51,913 nucleotides of DNA from DATNPX01 sp036702975 (lineage in GTDB: Bacteria > Cyanobacteriota > Vampirovibrionia > Obscuribacterales > Obscuribacteraceae), in contig DATNPX010000009.1 of the NCBI GenBank assembly GCA_036702975.1, forward strand, positions 1-51,913, given 5' to 3'. The position numbers and the translations under genes are program-made. The notes beneath the pieces were generated by a model. It was not told the DNA's origin, searched no databases, and saw only the letters and a program-made list of their open reading frames with translations. Below, piece after piece: positions 40,857-49,964 of this stretch (the stretch's first letter is position 1; each line of letters begins with the position of its first letter).

Positions 40857-42833
40857 ATGAGATCGAGGATTACTCTCTACTTAGCATCCTGTTTCTGTGC
40901 GGTGTCTTTGACGATGCCATCTACCGGGATGCAATCGGCTGCCGTTGCCGCCGACAAATCGGGGAGTAGCAAAGACCTCTTCAGACCCGCGGGCGGTTCA
41001 GGCGGTTCGCAAGGCGGCTCACATAAAGGGAAAGGTGGAGGCGCCGGCAAGCAAACGCTGAAGATAAAGATAGACAACGATGTTGTGATGGCAGATGACC
41101 TTATGCTGAAGGGCAAGTATAGCGAAGCAGCGGAGGCTTATCACACAGCCACTCAAAAAGGCAAAGGTAAAAATCTGCAAGCGACCATTGGTTACGGAAT
41201 GGCGCTCGCTAAGCAGTTCAAGCTAGATGCGGCAAACGAGCAATTTGATAAGGCGCTGGCTCTCGATCCTCGCAATGCCATGGCCCACAGTGGCAAGGCG
41301 ATGGTCATGTTCAACAGATTGCAGTCTTCGTCGAAAACGATCATCAATCAAAAAGACTCCATATTAAAGAATGCCGAGGACGAGTGTAAGAAAGGGCTGG
41401 CTCTCGACCCTGGTATGCCCGAAGCGCACTATACGCTTGGCATGATTGAGAAAGAGCAAGGTCGTTTCGATGATGCTGAAGGTGAATTTACTGAGGCCAC
41501 TAAAATCGACCCGCAATATTCAGAAGCCTGGGCAGGTTTAGGCATGACACGTTTGCAAAAAGGCGACATGCCTGGCGCGCAAACCGCGTTCAAAGAGGCT
41601 TCACGCTTAAATCCTGGCAATTCGACCGCTCACTACGGACTCGGTAAGTGCTATGTGAAACAAGGCAACTTCGATGATGCAATCAAAGAGTTGAATACTT
41701 CTCTTTATCAAAATCCCAACAGCGCACCTGCTAGGTTGGCTATGGGCGAAGCGTATGCCGGGCAGGGGAACAGTGTCGCTGCGGTTAATGCCTTCCAAGA
41801 CTCTATCCATATTAAGCCGGAAAATCCTGAGGCTTATCTGCACATCGCCGACATTCGCGAATTGAGAGGCGACCTGGAGCACTCGATTGCAGAATTGAGA
41901 TCCGGTCTTGAGCTCTTGCCGGACAATGTCGAACTGCATGAGCGAATTGCAGACGAAAGCTTGAAGTTAGAAAAACTCGATGATGCCATTAAAGAGTATC
42001 AGACTGTCTTGGCTAAGAATTCGAGTGATTCGAATGCCGCGCAAGGACTGACCCGAGCGTTCTATATGAAGGGAAATAAGGAAGCATCGGGTGCTTTCTT
42101 TACTTCCAATGAATTCGAAAATGCGAAGGCCTACATTAATAAGGCCGTTGAGATGAATCCTAACGATATGGAATTGCGTCTCGCTGCCGCCAAGTTGAAA
42201 GTGATGTCTGGAGAGTCTGTTGATTTGAGTGCTGTTGGCACACCAAATAATGATGGGGAGCGCGTCGCATACGCGGAAGCTTTGCTAGCACAGAACAAAT
42301 TCAAAGAATCAGACGAACAGATGCTCAAGGTGATCAACAATGCGACCGATGCGAAGCAGGCCTTTGCGGTCGGAGACTTATCTTTGATGATTCACGATCT
42401 ACCGAGCGCGGAAGCTGCGTATAAGAAAGCGGCCTCTTTGAGCAAAGAAGACGAGCGTTCGAAGCGCAGTCTCGACCAAGTTGCGAAGGCCAAAGACGTG
42501 GCGCGGCAAGATCTCACTCTGGCCAACGACCTAGCAAAGAGGAAGCAATACGACAGTGCGATCGACAAGTATCATGCAGCCATCTATGAGAATCCAAAAG
42601 TCGCTGACACTCGCTTAGGTCTTGCCGACACTCTCGAAAAACTGTCGCCGCAAGAGTCAAAAAACATCAAACAATCGATCGTGCAGTGGAAATCATACCT
42701 GTCTCTTGGTCCGGATCTAACTCCGAAAGAGTTGGAAAAAGACCAAAAGCACATTGCTCAATTGGAGAAGTTGGTGCCGAAGTTAGAAGCGAAAGAAGCT
42801 AAAGAAGCCGGAAAGCCGAAGAAAAAGAAATAG
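40857..42833 (+). CDS. exported TPR-repeat protein, large
   Basis: 658 residues from the ATG at 40857, which has GGAGG five bases upstream; the TTG at 40845 lies inside that signal. A signal peptide (LYLASCFCAVSLTMPSTG, cut near AVAA) is followed by a Gly/Ser/Lys-rich segment and at least eight tetratricopeptide repeats at 34-residue spacing, for example PEAHYTLGMIEKEQGRFDDA and STAHYGLGKCYVKQGNFDDA. The C-terminus is Lys/Glu-rich and basic (KPKKKK). Probably a periplasmic scaffold. It precedes an OmpR-type regulator by 38 bases, so the two are likely transcribed together. Partner proteins unknown. Confidence 0.88.
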   Translation: MRSRITLYLASCFCAVSLTMPSTGMQSAAVAADKSGSSKDLFRPAGGSGGSQGGSHKGKGGGAGKQTLKIKIDNDVVMADDLMLKGKYSEAAEAYHTATQKGKGKNLQATIGYGMALAKQFKLDAANEQFDKALALDPRNAMAHSGKAMVMFNRLQSSSKTIINQKDSILKNAEDECKKGLALDPGMPEAHYTLGMIEKEQGRFDDAEGEFTEATKIDPQYSEAWAGLGMTRLQKGDMPGAQTAFKEASRLNPGNSTAHYGLGKCYVKQGNFDDAIKELNTSLYQNPNSAPARLAMGEAYAGQGNSVAAVNAFQDSIHIKPENPEAYLHIADIRELRGDLEHSIAELRSGLELLPDNVELHERIADESLKLEKLDDAIKEYQTVLAKNSSDSNAAQGLTRAFYMKGNKEASGAFFTSNEFENAKAYINKAVEMNPNDMELRLAAAKLKVMSGESVDLSAVGTPNNDGERVAYAEALLAQNKFKESDEQMLKVINNATDAKQAFAVGDLSLMIHDLPSAEAAYKKAASLSKEDERSKRSLDQVAKAKDVARQDLTLANDLAKRKQYDSAIDKYHAAIYENPKVADTRLGLADTLEKLSPQESKNIKQSIVQWKSYLSLGPDLTPKELEKDQKHIAQLEKLVPKLEAKEAKEAGKPKKKK

Positions 42834-42871
42834 AGCTCGTGAACGAGTGGAAGTGGAGCAGCGGGTGAACC

Positions 42872-43546
42872 ATGGCTAAGGTCTTAGTAGTCGAGGATGA
42901 CCCTATGGTGGCGGATGTGGTGCAAGAGGTTTTGCGCTACGCAAACCACGTCGTAGAGGTTGTCGATAACGGCGAAGACGGTCTTTACCGCTTGAAGAAC
43001 TACAGTTACGACCTGGTGATCATCGATTGGGGCTTACCTGGTGTGACCGGAGTGGAGGTATGCGCGCAATATCGGCAATCTGGTGGCACCGTGCCCATCA
43101 TTATGTTGACTGGACGACGCACAATTCAAGACAGAGTTACGGGGCTCGATTATGGTGCTGATGATTATGTGATAAAACCCTTCGAGCCTGACGAATTGAT
43201 GGCTCGAGTGCGGGCGTTGCTCAGAAGACCGGGACCAGTCTCAAGCTCGGTGCTGGAAGCCAAAGGTGTTCAACTAGACACAGTGAAGAAGACCGTGACT
43301 GTTGATGGACAGGAAGTGATTTTGCAGGCTCAGGAATACGCTTTGCTCGATTGTTTGTTGCGCCATAAGAACCAAGTTCTCAGTATCGAGGCGTTGATAG
43401 ACAAAGTTTGGTCGGCTGATGCCGAAGTCTCAGCTGATGCCGTTCGCCAATGTGTTACTAGATTGCGCAAGAAGATCGACCGGCCGAATAACTCGGTTAT
43501 TACGACGGTCGTTGGATTGGGATATTCAATTAAAGACAGCGAATAG
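42872..43546 (+). CDS. OmpR/PhoB-family response regulator
   Basis: 224 residues, complete. Receiver: E8-D9-D10, phospho-acceptor D52 in VIIDWGLPG, T80 in IIMLTG, and K102 in VIKPFE. The winged-helix output domain follows at about 128-222: VILQAQEYALLDCLLRHKNQ, AVRQCVTRLRKKID and VVGLGYSIK. It should bind DNA as a dimer after phosphorylation. No kinase gene adjoins it; the nearest sensor kinase is at 47925-49757 on the other strand, so pairing is unproven. It follows the TPR gene by 38 bases. This is the intact counterpart to the truncated regulator at 8537-9010. Confidence 0.95.
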   Translation: MAKVLVVEDDPMVADVVQEVLRYANHVVEVVDNGEDGLYRLKNYSYDLVIIDWGLPGVTGVEVCAQYRQSGGTVPIIMLTGRRTIQDRVTGLDYGADDYVIKPFEPDELMARVRALLRRPGPVSSSVLEAKGVQLDTVKKTVTVDGQEVILQAQEYALLDCLLRHKNQVLSIEALIDKVWSADAEVSADAVRQCVTRLRKKIDRPNNSVITTVVGLGYSIKDSE

Positions 43547-43793
43547 GGAAACGGAGAGAGCTCTGCGGAATGGGCTGCGATGGACGTCTCGACACAACGT
43601 TCCAATTTGAGAGCAAGAATCGGAGTTTCATGCAGCTGCTGGAAGCGTAATATTCTTCCCTGTACGTAAGCGTTTTCTCACCGACGGGGGCATAGAAAAA
43701 ACGAATGGCTATTGCGCTATCAATAAAGAACGAGTTAGTGCTTATGATTGGCAAGCGCTTGTCACTGAGCTGGACAGTTACGGCTATACCGTA

Positions 43794-44423
43794 TTGCATA
43801 ACCTCTTCTCGTCAGAGGAGTGTGGGCATATTTCGAATCTCTACTCTGATGACACTCTTTTTCGTAGTCGGGTTCATATGGCCAGGCACGGCTATGGCAA
43901 AGGAGAATATGGCTATTTCAAATATCCGCTTCCTGCCTTGATCGATGAATTTAGAACAACCCTGTATCCACGCCTGGTAGAACAGGCAAACAGATGGAAC
44001 GACCGCATGGGTATTGATCGACACTTTCCGAATGATCACGCTTCGTTCCTGAAACATTGCCATGACGGTGGACAAATGCGTCCGACTCCGCTATTGCTGA
44101 AATACCGGGAGGGTGATTTTAATTGTCTCCACCAGGATCTATACGGTGCTCTGGTCTTTCCAATTCAGGTGGCCGTCCTACTTTCCCAACCCGGAACGGA
44201 TTTTACTGGTGGCGAGTTTGTTCTTACGGAACAGCGTCCACGAATGCAAAGTCGGGTCGAGGTCGTGCCGTTGAGACAAGGTGATGCTGTTGCGTTTGCA
44301 GTGCATAATCGACCTGTGCAGGGAGTAAGAGGGAGTTACCGCGTCAATCTTCGTCATGGTGTCAGTCGGCTTCGCTCTGGCAATCGGTTTACAGCCGGAA
44401 TAATTTTTCACGATGCTAAATAA
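43794..44423 (+). CDS. 2OG-Fe(II) oxygenase (prolyl hydroxylase-like), N-terminus unclear
   Basis: Fe(II)/2-oxoglutarate-dependent dioxygenase-like protein with very strong family conservation: MARHGYGKGEYGYFKYPLP, TPLLLKYREGDFNCLHQDLY (HxD iron ligands), GGEFVLTEQRPRMQSR and GSYRVNLRHGVSRLRSG. The first standard start in this frame is a TTG at 43794, but 18 codons just upstream still read like the family's N-terminus (AYDWQALVTELDSYGYTV) and the frame is open back to 43611 without ATG, GTG or TTG. An ATG at 43705 is in another frame. Either a non-standard start or a one-base frameshift near 43730 is likely. Substrate unknown. Confidence 0.85.
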   Translation: MHNLFSSEECGHISNLYSDDTLFRSRVHMARHGYGKGEYGYFKYPLPALIDEFRTTLYPRLVEQANRWNDRMGIDRHFPNDHASFLKHCHDGGQMRPTPLLLKYREGDFNCLHQDLYGALVFPIQVAVLLSQPGTDFTGGEFVLTEQRPRMQSRVEVVPLRQGDAVAFAVHNRPVQGVRGSYRVNLRHGVSRLRSGNRFTAGIIFHDAK

Positions 44424-44560
44424 ATAGACTGGCGGACTGTTATCAGATAACAAAATTAGCGAAGGTTCATATCGTTCGACTCCTAAACGGGCATCTGATA
44501 GAAAGACCGTTGAGCTATCGGTTTACTGGGTTCAGTTGTCGTCAGACAAGGAGAACGCAA

Positions 44561-46561
44561 GTGACGCGCCTTAAGCCGGCTAAAAAGACTGATGAAGACA
44601 AAAATTGGTGGCAGCGTATAGAGGAATTCTGGCGCGTGCTAGGTGCCTCCCCGAGGGCATTAGGACTTATTTTCAAAGCACATCCTGTGCTTACGCTGAC
44701 TTTTATCGTTTTGAATATCTTTTGGGGACTCCTGCCGGTGGTGAATGCATGGGTGACGAAGCTTCTTATGGACACCATCGTCCTGGCCTCTAATCATAGT
44801 CTTGCGACTGTTCCTTTTTTGTCGCAAATTCCATTTGCCATAAAAGCAGCGACTTCAATAAAGATAGCTGCAGTCATTGCCTTACTTTTCTTGATGGCCA
44901 TAGTCGAATTGCTGTCGGCTGCCAGCGGTCCGATGTTCAGCTTTATATCAAGCGAACTCGGCGATCATCTCAGCCGCGATATCAATATGCGAATTCTGAA
45001 GAAGGCAAATTCATTCGTCGATATTTCAATGTTTGAAAATCCGAAATTCTACGACCTTCTGCAAAAGGCTGAACGTGAGGCGAGCCACCGACCAATGTAT
45101 TTGTTGCGCGAATCAGGAGCGGCACTGACTCAACTCATTCAGCTGTGTGCGATGTTTGGAGTGTTAGTCACCTTTCAACCGCTAGTAGCAGCTGGTGTGG
45201 TTCTCATTTCGCTGCCCCAACTTATTATTTCGATTAAAAATGAGCGTGAGATGTTCAAACTGCGATCCTGGGAGTCGCCGGAGATGCGCACTATGTGGTA
45301 CTACGGCATGACGCTAACAAATGAATGGACGGCCAAAGAAGTCCGACTTTTCAATCTTGGCGATTTCTTCCTGCGGCGCTATCTCGATAAATTTGATGCC
45401 TTCCGCAAAAAAAAGAAAGTCCTTTCCGTGAAGCAGTGGCGATGGTACACATTCTTCAGCCTACTGTCGACAGCGGGATCTATAGCAGCCTATTCCTACA
45501 TTGCAATCTGTGCAGTTCTTCAAATTATTACTCTAGGTAGCCTAACTCTCTATACAACCGCTATTGGAGGTGTTAGTCGCTCTATGTCCACTTTGATCCG
45601 GTCATTGTCTTCCATATACGAGAACAATCTCTTCATCTGTGAATTGTTTGAGTATCTTGAATTGCCAGAACCGATGATTGTAAAACCATCCAATCTGGCG
45701 CTAAAAACCGCTGTGCCACTTAAGACAGGAATTGAATTTCGCGATGTCACATTTTCCTACGAGGGGAGCGATCGAAATGTTCTAGACGGTGTATCGTTTA
45801 CGCTCAAGTGTGGACAGTCTGTCGCTCTCGTTGGCGAAAATGGTGCAGGCAAAACAACGCTGGTCAAGCTGCTGTCCCGCCTTTATGACCCAACAGGCGG
45901 GCAGGTCCTTGTTGACGGTGAGGATTTGCGTGACTACGACCTCACAAATTGGCGAGCACATGTCGGAGTTATTTTCCAAGATTTCGTACACTACTCTATG
46001 ACAGCTCAGGAAAATATCGGTGTTGGTCAGGTAAGTCACGTTGATGATTATGGACTGGTTAAGTTGGCTTCCACCAAGGGTGGTGCCGCCCCAATTGTGG
46101 AGAAGATGAACCGCGGATACGATACGATGCTCGGCGGTTGGTTTGGCAATACCGACCGCGAAGATGTCACAGAGTTGTCCGGCGGCGAGTGGCAGAAGAT
46201 AGCCATCTCGCGCGCGTTCATGCGCTCGAAGCTGAACGATGAAAGCGATCTCAACGGAAAGCAGCACTGGGAACATGTAATCGATGAGAATTTCAAAGAA
46301 GCGCAGTTGCTCATTCTCGACGAACCGACAGCCGCTCTAGATGCGCAGGCGGAGCATGAGGTCTATCAGCATTTTAAAGAGTTGACCGAAGGGAGGATTA
46401 CATTGTTGATCTCCCACCGCTTCTCCACTGTGCGCATGGCAGACCTGATTATCGTTTTAGAAAACGGACGCATCAGCGAGCAAGGTACCCACGACGAGCT
46501 CATGACCAAAGAAGGTACATACGCTCGTTTATACAAACTGCAAGCTGCGCGGTACACATAA
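44561..46561 (+). CDS. ABC transporter, fused permease and ATPase (exporter type)
   Basis: 666 residues from a GTG with AAGGAG eight bases upstream; the TTG at 44510 is less likely. Half-transporter exporter layout: about five to six membrane helices in residues 40-330 (LTFIVLNIFWGLLPVVNAWV, VIALLFLMAIVELLSAAS), then an ATPase domain. Walker A GENGAGKTT at 425-433, signature LSGGEWQK, Walker B QLLILDEPTA, switch His in LLISHRFSTVRMAD. Between signature and Walker B lies an extra charged insert of about 22 residues (SKLNDESDLNGKQHWEHVID). It should work as a homodimer. Substrate unknown; stops exactly where convergent rsgA stops. Confidence 0.92.
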   Translation: MTRLKPAKKTDEDKNWWQRIEEFWRVLGASPRALGLIFKAHPVLTLTFIVLNIFWGLLPVVNAWVTKLLMDTIVLASNHSLATVPFLSQIPFAIKAATSIKIAAVIALLFLMAIVELLSAASGPMFSFISSELGDHLSRDINMRILKKANSFVDISMFENPKFYDLLQKAEREASHRPMYLLRESGAALTQLIQLCAMFGVLVTFQPLVAAGVVLISLPQLIISIKNEREMFKLRSWESPEMRTMWYYGMTLTNEWTAKEVRLFNLGDFFLRRYLDKFDAFRKKKKVLSVKQWRWYTFFSLLSTAGSIAAYSYIAICAVLQIITLGSLTLYTTAIGGVSRSMSTLIRSLSSIYENNLFICELFEYLELPEPMIVKPSNLALKTAVPLKTGIEFRDVTFSYEGSDRNVLDGVSFTLKCGQSVALVGENGAGKTTLVKLLSRLYDPTGGQVLVDGEDLRDYDLTNWRAHVGVIFQDFVHYSMTAQENIGVGQVSHVDDYGLVKLASTKGGAAPIVEKMNRGYDTMLGGWFGNTDREDVTELSGGEWQKIAISRAFMRSKLNDESDLNGKQHWEHVIDENFKEAQLLILDEPTAALDAQAEHEVYQHFKELTEGRITLLISHRFSTVRMADLIIVLENGRISEQGTHDELMTKEGTYARLYKLQAARYT

Positions 46562-47587
46562 TCACCAATCACGATATCGAGACTTGTTTCTTTCGCGATT
46601 CTCTTTGTGAAGTTTCTTCCACCGTTTTCGTTCCTCCTCTGCGGCCGCACGGTCGTGCTTCCTCGTTTCGAACGCTGCTTCCCGCTTAAGTCTTTGCCAA
46701 CTTTCAAGGCGCGATTCGTCTACAAACTCTTTAACAGCACAGCCTGGCTCGCTCGAGTGAGTGCAATCACTAAAGTGACATTCTTTTGCTGTTTCTGATA
46801 TATCTGTGAACGCCTGATTAACCGCTTCGCCCGCGTCAGAGAGCGCGAATTCTCTCATGCCGGGTGTGTCGATTATTGCCGTACCATCGGCAAGATATAG
46901 CAAACTACGACGTGAAGTCGTATGGCGTCCTCTATCGTCATTTGCGCGAATCGAGTTCACCGCTTGCGCTTCATTTTGCAACAGAGTGTTGATCAATGTC
47001 GATTTGCCCACTCCGCTGGAGCCAACAATGCCTATGGTTTTATCTGAACCGCAATACTGATTGAGAGATTCAAATCCGACTTGATTCCGGCTGCTTATCG
47101 CATACACAGGGATGTCTTTGAGCAAAGACTGCGCCAACTCTATGAATGGTTTGGCTGTTTCGACCAGGTCGAGTTTGGTTAGAAGCAAAACCGCAGGGAT
47201 TTGACAACAAGTTACCGCCACCACGTATCGTTCCAATCTGCGTAGATTGAAATCTCTATTTAAAGCGATTGTGATGAATAAGGTATCGATGTTTGATGCG
47301 ATAAGCTGTTGCTCGTAACTACCGTCGACTCCGCGACGAAAAAATGCATTCGTGCGCGGCAACAATCGATCGATTAGTGCAGAGCCTTGTTCTTCCCGAA
47401 ACGCGACGTAGTCTCCGACAGTTGGAAAGTCGGCAGCGACAACTGCGCTGTGCTTGAAACTGCCGGATAGTTTTGCTTTCTTTTCACCTTCTTTTGTAGT
47501 GACTGTGTATTGATTTAGATCGTGTGCGGTTATACGACCGCACGAAAATGGCGGCTCTACTTGGGCCGCAAAGATATGTGGGATCAT
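46562..47587 (-). CDS. rsgA: ribosome small-subunit-dependent GTPase A
   Basis: Circularly permuted GTPase that helps late 30S assembly. 341 residues from the ATG at 47587, which has AAGGAC upstream; a 21-codon extension was rejected. Order: OB domain, then G4 LLTKLDL, then G1 GIVGSSGVGKSTLINTL, switch region RHTTSRRSLLYL and G3 IIDTPGMREF, then zinc knuckle ECHFSDCTHSSEPGC. The motif order proves the permutation. The C-terminus is a basic tail (KENRERNKSRYRDW). A 22-codon ORF with its own promoter precedes it by 184 bases and may belong to its leader. Confidence 0.96.
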   Translation of the reverse strand: MIPHIFAAQVEPPFSCGRITAHDLNQYTVTTKEGEKKAKLSGSFKHSAVVAADFPTVGDYVAFREEQGSALIDRLLPRTNAFFRRGVDGSYEQQLIASNIDTLFITIALNRDFNLRRLERYVVAVTCCQIPAVLLLTKLDLVETAKPFIELAQSLLKDIPVYAISSRNQVGFESLNQYCGSDKTIGIVGSSGVGKSTLINTLLQNEAQAVNSIRANDDRGRHTTSRRSLLYLADGTAIIDTPGMREFALSDAGEAVNQAFTDISETAKECHFSDCTHSSEPGCAVKEFVDESRLESWQRLKREAAFETRKHDRAAAEEERKRWKKLHKENRERNKSRYRDW

Positions 47588-47771
47588 TGTGAGTCCTTGT
47601 TGATTGTTGTCTGATGATGCAGCCTGAAGACGGGGCGCAACATGCGACACATATGCGCGCTTGATCGCTCTGTTTGTATTCGAAATTTATCTCAAGCTAC
47701 ACGCCCTCGACCATGGTTAGATCGATGCGAGGTTGTTTGTTGAGCGAAAACGTTGGCGCTTGGAGCTTGCG

Positions 47772-47840
47772 CTACTGCAGTACAGAAGCGTTCACGAATG
47801 TGACGGTGTTGCGCCCGCTAGTGGCAATGACAATATCCAT
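47772..47840 (-). CDS. 22-codon ORF with strong ribosome-binding site
   Basis: ATG at 47840 reads 22 residues (MDIVIATSGRNTVTFVNASV, then LQ) to a TAG. AAGGAGG sits five bases before the ATG, the best ribosome-binding site in the window, and a near-consensus promoter lies 37 bases further up. It is in the gap between the sensor kinase and rsgA, both on the same strand. It may be a leader peptide for rsgA or a tiny protein. No hydrophobic helix and no family recognised. The existence of the signal is clear; function is unknown. Confidence 0.5.
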   Translation of the reverse strand: MDIVIATSGRNTVTFVNASVLQ

Positions 47841-47884
47841 GTACGCCTCCTTTTTTCTTGAGACAGTAGTTGCGACCTTTGAAG

Positions 47885-47914
47885 AATATAGCGTGATCTT
47901 TCAATGCACGTCAA
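47885..47914 (-). promoter_or_regulatory. sigma70-type promoter for the 22-codon ORF / rsgA leader
   Basis: On the minus strand TTGACG (47914-47909), an 18-base spacer and TATATT (47890-47885). Predicted start near 47878, about 37 bases before the ATG at 47840. It begins only 10 bases after the sensor-kinase stop, so rsgA expression can be separate from the kinase. Confidence 0.6.
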
Positions 47915-47924
47915 GAGCGTATTT

Positions 47925-49757
47925 TCAACTTGCTTCTAATTGTTTCGAAGATGTGGCGTGTTTCAAACTAAAGTAAAAAGTGCTGCCCTGATTCTCGACG
48001 CTGCGCACTTTCAGGTCGCTTCCATGGGCATGTAGAAGTTGTTTGCAGATGTAGAGCCCGAGCCCAAATCCGTGACCAGATTTGGCATCTCCGGCACTAC
48101 TCTGGCGATAGCGTTCGAAAACTGTTGCCAGTTTATCTTGTGCGATTCCGCGCCCCCGGTCGATTACGCTCAATTCTATTTCGTTTTCGTTGATCATTCG
48201 GGCTGTGAGGGTAATGGAACTTTTCGCTTCGGAGAACTTAATGGCGTTGCTTATGAGATTCACCAATACCTGTACTATGCGTTCTTCGTCAGCGATAACG
48301 GTAAAGCTCTCTTTGTCTCGCTCGATGGTTATATGTTTGCTGATTGCTGCACCATCAACCACGCTTGTTGCTTTCTCAAATAACACTGTTGTGTTTGTCT
48401 CTTTGGGTTCCAATTCGAAGATGCCTGATTCGAGCCTGTCTACATCCAGCAGATCATTTATGAACGCTAGGAGTTGGCGACAGTTGCTTATCATGATGTC
48501 TATTTTGGTAGCACTTTTCTCTTCGATTTCGCCATAGGCGCCTTTTCGCAACATCTGTAAATTCGAAAGTATTGAAGTTAGTGGTGAGCGCATGTCGTGT
48601 GTGATCATGGCTATGAATTCTTGTCTCAATCTCTCGAGCCGCTTCTGGGCTGCGATATCGCGAGCAACGCAAAACCAGCTGTTTTCCGATGCCGACCAGC
48701 TGATAGTCCATGCCGTTTCCACGTTGCCCTGGTTTGCCGATTTGAAGAGAAATTCGGCTGTAACTGGCGTGTTAGTCTCTCGCGCCGCTTCAAACTCTTT
48801 TTTTAATTGCTGCGTCTGCTCCTCAGGTACCAAAATAGTGGCTTCGGTGCCAAGCATTGAATCTTCCGATGAGTTGAGCGCCCTGGCGCATGCGTCATTG
48901 AGCTCAGTCAGTCTCAACTTCTCTGATACCGAAAATATCATGTCAGCTGTATTTTCCGTGAGGGCCCGTTGTCTTCGTCTTGATTGTTCTATCTGTTCAG
49001 CCATGCGGTGAAAAGTTGAATCCAATTCGCGAATTTCATCCTCTCCATCAACAAGGGGATGCAATGGCTTGCCGAGTCCGAAGCGAACCGTATTTTCTTC
49101 AAGAACACCTAAGCGTCTGGAGATTGAAGTTGAGAAAAATCGAAACAATATCAGCGTCAGGACCAGATTCCCCAGGATACCAGCTGAGATCAGAGCATAT
49201 TGAGTTTGGCGTAACCGCTCTTGCTTCACAGGACTCTCTGACTCGATATGCTCAGCACGTGCGATGAATTCTTCTTGCCAATCGGCGAATCCGCGCGTCA
49301 ATTGGCCAAGTTGGGTCATCTCTTCTGTCATATGTTCGATGCTTTCGATGGCGCCGTTCTTTTTTATGAACGATCCCACGTAGTCAATGTCTTTGAATAT
49401 CAGGTCAAGCATTGGTTTGTGTTCGGCGAATGATGCTTTAAGCGCCGGGTCGAAAGCGCTGGCTTGCTCGAGCTGCCCGCTGATTGTCTTTAGCTTTATG
49501 ACAGACTCTAGACATTTGGCACGATACTCTTGCCGGCCTTTGGCCCACATCGTCAAATAGTGAGCGGCTCTATCGTAAGCGAGACTCAATTGGCTCGTGC
49601 GAAGCAATACTTCTTTCGCTTCGAACTGTCTAGTTTGTTCGGTGTTTGAATCAAGCAGGAGTTTTATTAGCACTGCGAAAAAAATGAGTTCGCACACCAA
49701 ATGAAGGCTGATCAAAAGCAACCCTTTTTGCCCAATGCGCAAATTCTTGAGTTGCAA
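47925..49757 (-). CDS. membrane sensor histidine kinase (HAMP-PAS)
   Basis: 610 residues, TTG start preceded by AGGAG eight bases upstream. Membrane helix 1 at about 12-35, a helical periplasmic sensor region (about 36-185, four-helix-bundle type), helix 2 at about 187-208 (YALISAGILGNLVLTLILF), HAMP to about 262, PAS (about 265-372), HisKA with H387 in AMITHDMRSPLTS, and an ATPase domain with NLISNAIKFS, DRGRGIAQDK and GHGFGLGLYICKQL. All catalytic boxes are present. The nearest regulators are at 42872 (intact) and 8537 (truncated); pairing is unproven. Signal unknown. Confidence 0.94.
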   Translation of the reverse strand: MQLKNLRIGQKGLLLISLHLVCELIFFAVLIKLLLDSNTEQTRQFEAKEVLLRTSQLSLAYDRAAHYLTMWAKGRQEYRAKCLESVIKLKTISGQLEQASAFDPALKASFAEHKPMLDLIFKDIDYVGSFIKKNGAIESIEHMTEEMTQLGQLTRGFADWQEEFIARAEHIESESPVKQERLRQTQYALISAGILGNLVLTLILFRFFSTSISRRLGVLEENTVRFGLGKPLHPLVDGEDEIRELDSTFHRMAEQIEQSRRRQRALTENTADMIFSVSEKLRLTELNDACARALNSSEDSMLGTEATILVPEEQTQQLKKEFEAARETNTPVTAEFLFKSANQGNVETAWTISWSASENSWFCVARDIAAQKRLERLRQEFIAMITHDMRSPLTSILSNLQMLRKGAYGEIEEKSATKIDIMISNCRQLLAFINDLLDVDRLESGIFELEPKETNTTVLFEKATSVVDGAAISKHITIERDKESFTVIADEERIVQVLVNLISNAIKFSEAKSSITLTARMINENEIELSVIDRGRGIAQDKLATVFERYRQSSAGDAKSGHGFGLGLYICKQLLHAHGSDLKVRSVENQGSTFYFSLKHATSSKQLEAS

Positions 49758-49877
49758 GTTTGATACTCCTGCGCTATTGCCTGTCTGATGTTACCCTGTT
49801 TTGCGGCTGAAGTTTCGTCCTGTAATTAAAAGAATACATCGAATATGTCTTCCGACTGGTCATTGTCCGAAATGCCT

Positions 49878-49905
49878 AAGATGCAGGCTTTGCGGCCTGC
49901 ATCTT
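49878..49905. other. perfect 11-bp hairpin with 6-base loop
   Basis: AAGATGCAGGC (49878-49888) pairs fully with GCCTGCATCTT (49895-49905) around TTTGCG. No T-run follows on either strand, so it is not a canonical terminator. It lies downstream of the glycine-zipper gene and upstream of the sensor-kinase start; it may end one transcript or protect mRNA ends. Confidence 0.6.
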
Positions 49906-49964
49906 GGTGCCCTATAGCTTTTGAACTTGGCGGTCTTAGCTGTCGCTCCACAGCATTCTAATGT

